Shown piece by piece: positions 24,481 to 33,138 of a DNA stretch of 64,000 nt. The translations under genes were made by a program, and so were the position numbers. A model generated the notes under the pieces. That model searched no databases. It saw only the letters and a list, made by a program, of their open reading frames with translations, and was not told where the DNA came from. The stretch comes from Pseudomonas sp. MIACH (GTDB lineage: Bacteria; Pseudomonadota; Gammaproteobacteria; Pseudomonadales; Pseudomonadaceae). Positions within the stretch are counted from its first letter, which is position 1. The number at the start of each line of letters is the position of its first letter. The stretch is from positions 124,001 to 188,000 of the forward strand of contig NZ_LHVO01000052.1 of the NCBI RefSeq assembly GCF_001269925.1, given 5' to 3'.

Positions 24481-25716
24481 TCAGACAATACGATTTTGTC
24501 GCAAGTCCTGGACCGCACGGTCATCCAACCCCAGTAAGCCCTTGAGAATTTCCTCCGTATGTTCTCCCTGGAATGGCGGCGCCGTGTACTCGGTGATCGG
24601 CGTCCCGGAGAACTTCACCGGGTTGGCAACCAGCTTGACTTTGCCACTGGCTGACAACGCGTGGTCGGTTTCCACACACATATTGCGCGACTGAACATGC
24701 GGGTCGGCAAACACCTTGTCCAGGGTATTGATGGGGCCAGCAGGCACTCCGGCCTCATCCAGCGCGGCTAGCAAATCGCTTAATTTCCACGAGGCCACCA
24801 GTGGTTCAAACACGTCTCCCAACGCGCGACGATTGACTACGCGCAAGGCGATTTCCGAGAAACGTTCGTCGGTGGTCAACTCAGGATGACCGAGCACGTC
24901 GCACAGGCGTGCGTATTGCTCGTTATTACCGGCGACCACCATGATGTCGCCGTCTGCACAATGGAACATGCGTGACGGCATGCCGCCATTGCCCTCGGTC
25001 CCGCGCCGCACCGGCACGTCGCCGGAGACCAGGTACTGACTGGCGTAATGCGAGGTCGCGGCGATCAACGAGTCCAGCAAGGCGACGTCGATATGCTGCC
25101 CCGGCTCGCCGTTCAGATCCCGAGCATAGAGGGCTGCCTGAATCGCATACGCCGCATATTGACCTGCCAGGATGTCGGCTAGGCTGGGCCCGGTTTTCAT
25201 CGGGCCACCGCCGGGGACATCGTCCGGCAGACCGGTGATACTCATCAACCCCCCCATGGCCTGGAAGATCGAGTCGTAACCCGGACGAGGCGCATAGGGG
25301 CCAGTCTGGCCAAACCCGGTCAATGAACAATAAATCAGGTTCGGGTTGACCTGTTTGAGGCTTTCATAATCAAGCCCGTAGCGCTTCAGATCACCGACCT
25401 TATAGTTTTCCAATAGCACGTCGCACTTGGCGACCAGTGCGCGGATCAACGCCTGCCCCTCCGGTTTCGCAATGTCACAACTGAGGGATTTCTTGTTGCG
25501 GTTGGTGCTGATGTAAAACGACGACTCGCGCGTGTTGTTACCCTCGGCATCCTTGAGGAAGGGTGGGCCAAACTGGCGTGAATCATCGCCCTTGCCTGGG
25601 CGTTCGATCTTGATCACTTCGGCGCCGAGGTCGGCAAGCATCTGTGCTGCCCAGGGGCCGGCGAGAATTCGGCTCATATCCAGCACGCGGATACGAGAAA
25701 GCGGGCCTTTAGCCAT
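24481..25716 (-). CDS. Family III (CaiB/BaiF) acyl-CoA transferase
   Basis: 411-aa CoA-transferase with the expected N-terminus (RIRVLDMSRILAGPWAAQML) and catalytic Asp181 in SLADILAG. Sequence blocks resemble succinyl-CoA- or formyl-CoA-using enzymes. It is transcribed after the crotonase gene at 26,531, 17 nt apart, from the divergent promoter region at 26,640. It is one of three CaiB paralogues in the window. Confidence 0.88.
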   Translation of the reverse strand: MAKGPLSRIRVLDMSRILAGPWAAQMLADLGAEVIKIERPGKGDDSRQFGPPFLKDAEGNNTRESSFYISTNRNKKSLSCDIAKPEGQALIRALVAKCDVLLENYKVGDLKRYGLDYESLKQVNPNLIYCSLTGFGQTGPYAPRPGYDSIFQAMGGLMSITGLPDDVPGGGPMKTGPSLADILAGQYAAYAIQAALYARDLNGEPGQHIDVALLDSLIAATSHYASQYLVSGDVPVRRGTEGNGGMPSRMFHCADGDIMVVAGNNEQYARLCDVLGHPELTTDERFSEIALRVVNRRALGDVFEPLVASWKLSDLLAALDEAGVPAGPINTLDKVFADPHVQSRNMCVETDHALSASGKVKLVANPVKFSGTPITEYTAPPFQGEHTEEILKGLLGLDDRAVQDLRQNRIV

Positions 25717-25733
25717 TTTGTTATGTCCTTTCC

Positions 25734-26531
25734 TTAACGTCCGATAAAACGCGCAGTACGTTTTTCGACAAACGACTGTACGCCCTCTTTGGCGTCTTCA
25801 GTGTTGTAGAGAAACTTCTGCGTCGATTGAATCTTCGAGTACGCCGTCAGCCAGCCTTGCCCAAGGGAAACACGCGCATTCTCGCGTGTCGCCTGAACCG
25901 CCAGCGGCGCTTGAGCCGCGATTTTTTCCGCGTACTCAAGGGCCTTTGCAAACTCTTCACCCGGCTCAACCACATCCTGCACGAAGTTCATGCGATAGGC
26001 CTCCTGGGCACTGAACTCGTCGCCGGTCAGGAGCACCTTCATCGCATTGCCCCAGCCTGTGCGCTCGACCATCCTGATCGTCGCGCCGCAGCCGGCCATG
26101 ATCCCGCGCTTGACCTCCAACTGAGAGAACCGGCAGTTGCTCGCAGCGACCGCAATGTCGCTGGCCAGCATCAACTCGACCGCAACCGTAAAGCAAATAC
26201 CTTTGAGGGCGATGACCACCGGCTTTTTGCGTAACGGTTCACGCAGGTTGAAAGGGTCTGCCTCACTGGCCGGAAACAGCACTTTGCCTTCCTTTCTCAG
26301 CGGCGCGATCTTTGGCATGTCCAAACCGGCGGTGAAGTGATCACCTTCGGCGTACAACAATCCGCAAAACAATTCCGGCGACTCTTCCAGTCGGGTAAAC
26401 GCCCTTGCCAGTTCTTCGAACATTTTGGGTGTGAAGCCGTTGCGCTTTTCTGGCCGATCAATGCCGATCAGCAAAATATTGCCCTGTTGCCGGGCGGTTA
26501 CTTGCCCATCTGGATCGCGTGTGTCGGTCAT
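25734..26531 (-). CDS. Enoyl-CoA hydratase/isomerase family protein
   Basis: 265-aa crotonase. Glu119 (in VAVELMLASD) and Glu139 (in QLEVKRGI) stand at the two catalytic positions of hydratases. The usual GGG of the oxyanion loop is replaced (KGICFTVAVEL), so substrate choice may differ. First gene of a two-gene minus-strand unit with a CaiB gene; its promoter overlaps operator copy 5. Confidence 0.86.
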   Translation of the reverse strand: MTDTRDPDGQVTARQQGNILLIGIDRPEKRNGFTPKMFEELARAFTRLEESPELFCGLLYAEGDHFTAGLDMPKIAPLRKEGKVLFPASEADPFNLREPLRKKPVVIALKGICFTVAVELMLASDIAVAASNCRFSQLEVKRGIMAGCGATIRMVERTGWGNAMKVLLTGDEFSAQEAYRMNFVQDVVEPGEEFAKALEYAEKIAAQAPLAVQATRENARVSLGQGWLTAYSKIQSTQKFLYNTEDAKEGVQSFVEKRTARFIGR

Positions 26532-26611
26532 GCCCCTGCTCCCCCTAGTTGACTGCCTTGCATCGTGACATCGGTACCCTGCTCAACCCGCCATAAACCC
26601 ATGCAAGCGCA

Positions 26612-26640
26612 TTGACAGCCACCAAAGCTGTGTTCAGAAT
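26612..26640 (+). promoter_or_regulatory. Promoter of the MFS gene
   Basis: TTGACA (26,612-26,617) and CAGAAT (26,635-26,640) are separated by 17 bp. Operator copy 5 starts 2 bp after the -10. Confidence 0.55.
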
Positions 26641-26667
26641 GATAAACACTGTTCACAATATTGACAA
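26639..26667 (-). promoter_or_regulatory. Promoter of the crotonase-CaiB pair
   Basis: On the minus strand TTGTCA (26,667-26,662) and TATCAT (26,644-26,639) are 17 bp apart. Operator copy 5 covers most of the spacer and touches the -10. Confidence 0.55.
26643..26655. promoter_or_regulatory. Operator copy 5 (TAAACACTGTTCA)
   Basis: A degenerate match to TGAACGACGTTCA that retains both outer arms. It sits where the divergent promoters overlap, so one bound regulator could control both directions. Confidence 0.5.
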
Positions 26668-26712
26668 TAGCATCAGTCCTGTTCAAGGACCGTTCCGACA
26701 CCGGGTGGACAC

Positions 26713-28401
26713 ATGCCGCAGCGTGAACCTGAAACCTCTGCCGTCTCCTTGTCGCCGCTGCACTATCCGCTGTTTCGCGCAGTCTGGATCGCCACGCTCA
26801 CTGCCAATATCGGCGTATGGATGCAGAACGTCGCGGCGGCCTGGCTGATGACGTCCATCAGTGACTCACCGCTGATGGTCGCGCTGATTCAGACCGCAAT
26901 TGCGTTGCCTGCCTTTATGTTCGGCTTGCCTGCGGGGGTCATGGCCGACCTGGTCGAAAAACGCAAGTTGTTGCTGCTGACCCATACCTGGATGTTGATC
27001 GCCACGGGCCTGTTATGCCTTCTATTGCAGCTCGATGCCATTACCCCATGGAGCCTCTTGCTCCTGACCTTTTTGCTGGGCAGTGGCAGTGCCGCAAGCA
27101 TCCCCGCCTGGCAGGCCTCTACGTCGGACGCCGTACCTCGCACAGCCCTGCAGGCGGCCATCAACCTCAACGGCATTGCCTATAACGCCGCTCGCGCTGT
27201 CGGACCGGCCCTCGCCGGGCTGGTCATCGCAACAGCGGGGGCCAAAATGGTGTTCACCATCAACATCGTTTTGTTCCTGATTGTGCTGTCGCTCTTCATC
27301 TTCGCGTACCGCCCCAACGTTGCCCCACCGCTGACAACAGAGCGACTGTTTCCTGCCATGCGTGGAGGATTGCGCTACGTCCGGCACGCCAAACCCTTGC
27401 ATGGCCACATCATTCGCACCTTCGCCTTTATCGGCTGCGCGAGCGGTTTATGGGCGCTACTACCATTGGTGGCAAAAAATATCGAGACGGGAGGTTCCAG
27501 TGTTTATGGGCTGTTGCTGGGCAGTCTGGGCGCTGGCGCGGTGGCAGGCGGTTTATTGCTACAACGCTTTCGCAATCACGTCAGCAACCTGCAGCAGTTG
27601 GTGATGGTGTCGAACCTTGCGTTTGCCGGCGCCATATTAATTGCCGCCTGGGCGACTTCACTCTGGGTGATTTGCCCCGCGCTGATCATCGGTGGCGCAA
27701 GTTGGATCAGTTTCAACTCAACCATCAGTGCAGCCTATCAAACCAGCCTTCCCGCCTGGGTCAGGGCGCGGGCATTGGCCGTTTTCATGCTGACCTTTCA
27801 GGGCTCCATGGCGCTGGGAGGGGTGTTTTGGGGCAGCATTGCCAGTCATTTGAGCGTCGCCCAGACCTTGACGCTGGCAGCTGGTCTGATTGGCCTGAGC
27901 CTGCTGCTGACCCGTAGGTTGCCCGTTCGCATGGGCCACGATGATGACGTCACGTTGTCGCAACACTGGGCAGAACCAACGATCGTGGGCCACCTGGGAC
28001 CCGATGATGGCCCGGTAGCGGTGCAGGTCGACTATCACATCCCGTACGAAAACCGTCTCGCGTTCACCCAAAGCATTTATCAGTTAGGCAAGGTTCGCCG
28101 TCGTGACGGGGCCAGCCATTGGCTGCTGTACCGTGATATCGCCGACCCGGCGCATTTCAGCGAGCGCTTCATCATTGCCTCCTGGGGTGAACATCAACGC
28201 CAGCGGGGACGCTCGACGCTGGCCGACCGAGAGCAGGAACAAGCACTGCGTCAGTTCTTCAAGCCCGGTTCAAGCGCGGTGATGTCGCTGTATATCGTCG
28301 CGCCCTATCCCGACGCCGCGGCAGATACCGCCATCCGAAAAACAACCGAGGCCATCGTAGCCGTTGGTACACCGCCCCCTGGAGGAAAGAGTTTTGTCTG
28401 A
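26713..28401 (+). CDS. MFS transporter with C-terminal monooxygenase-like domain
   Basis: 562-aa inner-membrane protein. Residues about 15-415 form a 12-TM MFS_3 (EntS-like) permease with the motif GLPAGVMADLVEKRK between TM2 and TM3. Residues about 435-540 form a soluble alpha/beta domain (VAVQVDYHIPYENRLAFTQS, RRDGASHWLLYRDIADP) resembling antibiotic-biosynthesis-monooxygenase/dimeric ferredoxin-like folds seen in DUF894 transporters. It could import the substrate or export an intermediate. The gene overlaps the ETF-QO start by 8 nt, so the two are probably translated from one mRNA. Confidence 0.85.
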   Translation: MPQREPETSAVSLSPLHYPLFRAVWIATLTANIGVWMQNVAAAWLMTSISDSPLMVALIQTAIALPAFMFGLPAGVMADLVEKRKLLLLTHTWMLIATGLLCLLLQLDAITPWSLLLLTFLLGSGSAASIPAWQASTSDAVPRTALQAAINLNGIAYNAARAVGPALAGLVIATAGAKMVFTINIVLFLIVLSLFIFAYRPNVAPPLTTERLFPAMRGGLRYVRHAKPLHGHIIRTFAFIGCASGLWALLPLVAKNIETGGSSVYGLLLGSLGAGAVAGGLLLQRFRNHVSNLQQLVMVSNLAFAGAILIAAWATSLWVICPALIIGGASWISFNSTISAAYQTSLPAWVRARALAVFMLTFQGSMALGGVFWGSIASHLSVAQTLTLAAGLIGLSLLLTRRLPVRMGHDDDVTLSQHWAEPTIVGHLGPDDGPVAVQVDYHIPYENRLAFTQSIYQLGKVRRRDGASHWLLYRDIADPAHFSERFIIASWGEHQRQRGRSTLADREQEQALRQFFKPGSSAVMSLYIVAPYPDAAADTAIRKTTEAIVAVGTPPPGGKSFV

Positions 28402-30061
28402 TCGTGAATACATGGAATTCGACGTGGTCATCGTCGGCGCTGGCCCGGCAGGCCTGTCCGCCGCCTGCCGCCTGAAGCAGAAGGCCGCCGAAGCCGGTAA
28501 GGAAATCAGCGTCTGCGTGGTCGAGAAAGGCTCCGAAGTCGGCGCACACATCCTCTCCGGTGCCGTGTTTGAACCACGCGCCCTGAACGAACTGTTCCCG
28601 GACTGGAAAGCCCTCGGCGCCCCGCTCAACACCCCCGTGGTGCGCGATGACATCTATGTACTGCGCAGCCCCGAAGCGTCCACCAAAGTGCCTGACTTCT
28701 TTGTGCCCAAGACCATGCACAACGAAGGCAACTACATCATCTCCCTGGGCAACCTGTGCCGCTGGCTGGCCCAGCAGGCCGAGAACCTGGGCGTGGAAGT
28801 CTACCCAGGCTTCGCCGCCCAGGAAGCGCTGTTCGACGAAAACGGCGTGGTCCGCGGAATCATCACCGGCGACCTCGGCGTCGACCGCGAAGGCAACCCC
28901 AAAGAAGGCGTGTACACCCCCGGCATGGAACTGCGTGGCAAGTACACGCTGTTCGCCGAAGGCTGCCGTGGCCATATCGGCAAGCAACTGATCCAGCGCT
29001 TCAACCTGAACAGCGACGCCGACGCCCAGCACTACGGCATCGGCCTCAAGGAAATCTGGGAGATCGATCCGGCCAAGCATCAGCCAGGCCTGGTGGTCCA
29101 CACCGCCGGCTGGCCGCTGGACATCATGAGCAACGAGAACACCGGAGGTTCCTTCCTTTATCACCTGGAAAACAACCAGGTGGTGGTGGGTCTGATCGTT
29201 GATCTGTCCTACAGCAATACCTTCCTGTCGCCGTTCGATGAATTCCAGCGCCTCAAGCACCACCCGGTGCTGGCCCAATACCTGGAAGGCGGCAAGCGCA
29301 TCAGCTACGGCGCCCGTGCCATCTGCAAAGGCGGCCTGAACTCGCTGCCGAAAATGGTCTTCAACGGCGGCGCGCTGATCGGTTGCGACCTCGGCACGCT
29401 TAACTTTGCCAAGATCAAAGGCAGCCACACCGCGATGAAGTCCGGCATGCTCGCCGCCGACGCCGTGGCCGACCGCCTGTTTGCAGAGTCCGAAGGCGGT
29501 GATGAATTGACCGCTTACGTCGACAGCTTCAAATCCAGCTGGCTCTATGAAGAACTGTTCGCCAGTCGCAACTTCGGCGCTGCCGTGCACAAGTTCGGCG
29601 CCATCCTCGGCGGCGGTTTCAACTGGCTGGACCAGAACATCTTTGCCGGCAAGCTGCCCTTCACCCTGCACGACAACAAACCGGACTACGCCTGCCTGAA
29701 GCTGGCAAAAGACAGCACAAAGATCAACTACCCCAAACCCGACGGCAAGCTGAGCTTCGACAAGCTGAGTTCGGTGTTCCTCTCCAGTACCAACCATGAA
29801 GAAGAACAACCATGCCACTTGAAGCTCAAGGACCCGAGCATCCCGATCGGCACCAACCTGCCGCTCTACGATGAACCGGCGCAGCGCTACTGCCCGGCTG
29901 GCGTGTACGAAGTGATCGCCCAGGAAGACGGCGAGAAACGCTTCCAGATCAACGCGCAGAACTGCGTGCACTGCAAGACCTGCGACATCAAAGACCCGTC
30001 GCAGAACATCACCTGGTGGGTGCCTGAAGGGGCCGGTGGTCCCAACTATCCCAATATGTAA
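28394..30061 (+). CDS. Electron transfer flavoprotein-ubiquinone oxidoreductase
   Basis: Passes electrons from reduced ETF (charged by acyl-CoA dehydrogenases) to ubiquinone. The 555-aa protein has the FAD motif VVIVGAGPAG near its N-terminus and the [4Fe-4S] cysteines YCPAGVYE and NCVHCKTC near the C-terminus. The TTG at 28,394 is the probable start because GGAGG lies 8 nt upstream and the N-terminus (SDREYMEFDVVIVGAGPAG) then matches pseudomonad ETF-QO. Its codon bias is stronger than that of its neighbours: the antisense strand is open for the entire gene. It looks like a copy of the housekeeping gene recruited to the cluster. No ETF subunit genes are in the window. Confidence 0.93.
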   Translation: MSDREYMEFDVVIVGAGPAGLSAACRLKQKAAEAGKEISVCVVEKGSEVGAHILSGAVFEPRALNELFPDWKALGAPLNTPVVRDDIYVLRSPEASTKVPDFFVPKTMHNEGNYIISLGNLCRWLAQQAENLGVEVYPGFAAQEALFDENGVVRGIITGDLGVDREGNPKEGVYTPGMELRGKYTLFAEGCRGHIGKQLIQRFNLNSDADAQHYGIGLKEIWEIDPAKHQPGLVVHTAGWPLDIMSNENTGGSFLYHLENNQVVVGLIVDLSYSNTFLSPFDEFQRLKHHPVLAQYLEGGKRISYGARAICKGGLNSLPKMVFNGGALIGCDLGTLNFAKIKGSHTAMKSGMLAADAVADRLFAESEGGDELTAYVDSFKSSWLYEELFASRNFGAAVHKFGAILGGGFNWLDQNIFAGKLPFTLHDNKPDYACLKLAKDSTKINYPKPDGKLSFDKLSSVFLSSTNHEEEQPCHLKLKDPSIPIGTNLPLYDEPAQRYCPAGVYEVIAQEDGEKRFQINAQNCVHCKTCDIKDPSQNITWWVPEGAGGPNYPNM

Positions 30062-30107
30062 ACCGCCGCAAACCGTCCTTGCGACGTCCAGCAACCTGGA
30101 GCCAGAC

Positions 30108-30899
30108 ATGAGCTATCAACACTTGACCCCGCACACGCTGATCCTTGAGGTGCATGACCGGGTCGGCCTGATCCGCTTGAACCGCCCCGAAGCCTACAAC
30201 GCCCTCAACGATCAGTTGATGGATGAACTGACACTGGCACTCGATGCTTTCGAAGCTGACGACGCTATTGGAGCGATTGTCATCACTGGCAGTGACAAGG
30301 CGTTCGCCGCCGGGGCAGACATCAAGATGATGCGCGAGTGGGACATGATGAACGTGTTCAAACGCCAGTTCATCACGGCCAATTGGGAGCGCGCGACGCG
30401 CTGTCGTAAACCGGTTGTGGCGGCAGTCGCCGGTTTGGCATTGGGTGGCGGCTGCGAGCTGGCGATGATGTGCGACATCATCCTCGCTGCCGACAACGCC
30501 CGCTTCGCCTTGCCGGAAATCACCCTCGCCACGATTCCCGGCGCCGGCGGTACGCAGCGGCTGACCCGCGCCATTGGCAAATCCAAGGCCATGGAAATGA
30601 TCCTGAGCGGGCGTCCCATGCTCGCCGAAGAGGCCGAACACTGTGGATTGGTCAGTCAGGTGCTACCCGTCGCCGAGCTGCTGGATCAAGCGCTGCTGCT
30701 GGCGAAGAAAATTGCCAGTTTCTCGCTACCGGTCTCGATGATTGCCAAGGAATGCGTCAACCGAGCGTTCGAAAGCTCCCTGACAGAAGGTGTGATGTAC
30801 GAGCGCCGCATGTCCTACGTCACTTTCGGCACTGAGGATCAGAAAGAAGGGATGGCAGCCTTCAGCGAAAAACGCGCTGCTGTGTTTAAACATCGCTGA
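30108..30899 (+). CDS. Enoyl-CoA hydratase
   Basis: 263-aa crotonase with both catalytic glutamates, Glu117 (GGGCELAMMCD) and Glu137 (LPEITLATIPGAGGTQRL), and the oxyanion loop FAAGADIKMM. This is a canonical enoyl-CoA hydratase, adding water to a trans-2-enoyl-CoA for beta-oxidation. ATG 30,108 is chosen with TGGAG upstream. It starts a tight set with thioesterase, NMO-family, crotonase and CaiB genes. Confidence 0.9.
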   Translation: MSYQHLTPHTLILEVHDRVGLIRLNRPEAYNALNDQLMDELTLALDAFEADDAIGAIVITGSDKAFAAGADIKMMREWDMMNVFKRQFITANWERATRCRKPVVAAVAGLALGGGCELAMMCDIILAADNARFALPEITLATIPGAGGTQRLTRAIGKSKAMEMILSGRPMLAEEAEHCGLVSQVLPVAELLDQALLLAKKIASFSLPVSMIAKECVNRAFESSLTEGVMYERRMSYVTFGTEDQKEGMAAFSEKRAAVFKHR

Positions 30900-30909
30900 G
30901 GGCGGGGCC

Positions 30910-31353
30910 ATGAGCATAAAAGAAGATAGCGCAACGCTGATGCCCTATTCCGAATACCGCATGGAAGTACCTTTTCTCGATCACTTGAGCGTTCTGGTCG
31001 AACGCCAGGATAAAGGCGCAACCATGGTGGTAAATCTCGATAGAAAGCACATGAACGGCGGCATGCAGGCACATGGGGGCTTGATCATGACGTTGCTCGA
31101 CATGGCAATGGCCAGCGCCGCCCGGCATGGCGATGACCTTGATCGCTCCAGTGTCACCGTGGAGATGAAATGCAACTTCATCCGCCCCGGTGGCGCGGTT
31201 GGCGCAACCTTGCGCGCCAGCGGCCGCTTGCGCCACGGGACTCGCTCTCTGGCATTTTGCGAAGGTGATTTATATGACCTTGAGGGCCAATTGATTGCCA
31301 CCGCCAGCGGCACATTCAAGTACCTGAACAAGCCGCTCAACGGCGATATCTGA
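30910..31353 (+). CDS. PaaI-family hot-dog thioesterase
   Basis: 147-aa 4HBT/PaaI-type thioesterase with the active-site region Asn49, HGG (55-57) and Asp64 (TLLDMAMASA). Such enzymes release CoA from aromatic, hydroxylated or dead-end acyl-CoAs and so relieve CoA trapping. It follows the enoyl-CoA hydratase gene by 10 nt. Confidence 0.87.
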   Translation: MSIKEDSATLMPYSEYRMEVPFLDHLSVLVERQDKGATMVVNLDRKHMNGGMQAHGGLIMTLLDMAMASAARHGDDLDRSSVTVEMKCNFIRPGGAVGATLRASGRLRHGTRSLAFCEGDLYDLEGQLIATASGTFKYLNKPLNGDI

Positions 31354-31379
31354 ACCTGACGATAACCCGGAGACTCTCA

Positions 31380-32390
31380 ATGCGTGAAGCTCTGTTCAAG
31401 ACGCGGATTACCGAAATGCTCGGTATCCGCCACCCCATTCTGTGCGGCGGCATGGGGCCCAAAGTGTCTGATTCGCGCTACGTGGCCGCTGTCGTCAGGG
31501 CCGGCGGCATGGGTTTTATCGTCGCCGCCGGCTTTCCCGACCCCGACGAATTTCGTGATCAGCTGCGTACCTGCAAAGCATTGACCGGTGGAATGCCTTT
31601 TGGCGTAAACCTCTACATTTCCCGCCAAGCCGGCGGTGCCGAGCGCCTGGGCCGTCAGTTGCAAATTCTTATCGACGAAGAAGTGATGTGCGTGGAGACC
31701 GCCGGGGCCAGTCCGCAACCCATCATTGCGCGCCTTAAAGAAGCCGGGATCAAGATTCTGCACAAGGTGCCCGCCGTGAAATACGCCCATACAGCTGCCC
31801 GTTTTGGCGTCGATGCCGTGATCATTGTCGGGAATGACTGCGGAGGACACCCGGGTATATTCGGCATCAGCAGCATGGTCCAGGGTGCACATGGCCCCGC
31901 CGTCATTGATCTGCCGGTGATCATCGGCGGCGGTATCGGCACGGGTAAGCAAGTCGCTGCGACCCTTGCCATGGGGGCCGATGCAGTGATCATGGGCTCG
32001 CGCATGTTGGTGGCTGAAGAGTTGAACATTCATGAGCACTACAAACAGCTGGTAGTGAGGGGGGATGGCAGCGAAAGCGTAGTGGTCAAGAAAGCCATCC
32101 GCGACCACCACCGGGTATTGCACAACGACAGTGCTCGGGCCGTGATCGAGCTGGATGAAGCCCAGGTAACCGACTTCGAACAATACCGTCCGCATGTGAT
32201 CGGCGCTCTTGCCACCCAGGCCTACGCCTCGGGGGACAGCAGTAAGGGCATGCTGGACTATGGACCCGCTGTGATTTTTGCCGATGCCATCAAACCAGTC
32301 GAACTCATCTTCGATGAAATGCTCGACGACGCAATGCAAGCCATGCGGCGTCTCAACGCATTGGCACTGGTCGACAGGCACTCTGTATGA
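31380..32390 (+). CDS. Nitronate monooxygenase-family FMN enzyme (second copy)
   Basis: 336-aa TIM-barrel flavoprotein: HPILCGGMGPKVSD, GGMGFIVAAGFPDP, VGNDCGGHPGIFG, IIGGGIGTGKQVAATLAMGA. It is a distant paralogue of the protein at 6141. The His in GGHPG corresponds to the general base region of the family. Its place between thioesterase and crotonase genes favours a role as a CoA-ester reductase or oxidase, as known for IpdC-type proteins, rather than nitronate detoxification; this is inferred. Stop and next start overlap (ATGA). Confidence 0.84.
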   Translation: MREALFKTRITEMLGIRHPILCGGMGPKVSDSRYVAAVVRAGGMGFIVAAGFPDPDEFRDQLRTCKALTGGMPFGVNLYISRQAGGAERLGRQLQILIDEEVMCVETAGASPQPIIARLKEAGIKILHKVPAVKYAHTAARFGVDAVIIVGNDCGGHPGIFGISSMVQGAHGPAVIDLPVIIGGGIGTGKQVAATLAMGADAVIMGSRMLVAEELNIHEHYKQLVVRGDGSESVVVKKAIRDHHRVLHNDSARAVIELDEAQVTDFEQYRPHVIGALATQAYASGDSSKGMLDYGPAVIFADAIKPVELIFDEMLDDAMQAMRRLNALALVDRHSV

Positions 32391-33112
32391 CGACTGACGT
32401 TCTGATCCAATCCCGAAGTAACGGTGTGCTGGCACTGACCCTGAACCGCCCGGCAGCGCGCAATGCGCTTAATCTGGAACTGGCCCGGGCGCTGATCCTG
32501 GCGCTGACGGCGTTCGAGAATGATCCCGAGTTGCGCGTGGCCACCTTGACCGGGAGTGGCCCGGCATTTTGCGCCGGGCTCGACCTCAAAGACTTTTCAG
32601 CACCCGATGCACCTCGCCATGAAGTCGCGGCACTGCTCGACTTGGTGCCCAACCTGAGCAAGCCAATTATCTCCGCCGTGAACGGAGCGGCCATGACCGG
32701 CGGGCTGGAACTGGCCTTGGGCTGCGATTTCATCATTGCCTCCACACTGGCTCGGTTTGCCGACACCCATACCAAAATCGGCGCGTTGTCGGGAAGCGGT
32801 GCGACATCACGCTTGCCTTTCGCTGTTGGCGTGCGGTGGGGCAAACAGCTGAGCCTGACCGGCCAGCCGATCGACGCCGAAACGGCGCTGCGCATCGGGC
32901 TTGTCAACGAATTGCAGGCACCAGAGACCTTACTCGCTTACGTGCAGGGCCTTGCAGAATGCATCGCAAGCCACGACGCTCATCTGGTGGGCACGGTCAA
33001 ACGTGTACTGGATGATGGCGCGCGCAGCTCGCTGGCCAATGCCCAACAACTGGAAAAGAAGGCGCTGGCGGCCAGCAAGCTAAAGGGCGGCACAACATGG
33101 AAAACCCCCTGA
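32387..33112 (+). CDS. Enoyl-CoA hydratase/isomerase family protein
   Basis: 241-aa crotonase, a little shorter than usual. Glu109 (GGLELALGCD) is present; the second catalytic Glu is missing, with DTHTK at that place (126-130). This pattern is common in isomerases and EchA-like proteins, so hydratase activity is uncertain. ATGA overlap with the preceding gene indicates translational coupling; the following CaiB gene starts 26 nt downstream. Confidence 0.83.
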   Translation: MTTDVLIQSRSNGVLALTLNRPAARNALNLELARALILALTAFENDPELRVATLTGSGPAFCAGLDLKDFSAPDAPRHEVAALLDLVPNLSKPIISAVNGAAMTGGLELALGCDFIIASTLARFADTHTKIGALSGSGATSRLPFAVGVRWGKQLSLTGQPIDAETALRIGLVNELQAPETLLAYVQGLAECIASHDAHLVGTVKRVLDDGARSSLANAQQLEKKALAASKLKGGTTWKTP

Positions 33113-33138
33113 AACGCCCGCCTTGCTCTGGAGCTGCG

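Noticed and set aside
28259..30109. 616-codon open frame antisense to the ETF-QO gene
   Set aside because: It is the complement of a strongly codon-biased gene with clear FAD and Fe-S motifs; the antisense protein has low-complexity composition and no recognisable domain.
31377..32435. 352-codon minus-strand frame over the NMO-family gene
   Set aside because: Composition is His/Ala/Gly-rich and it mirrors a well-supported plus-strand gene.
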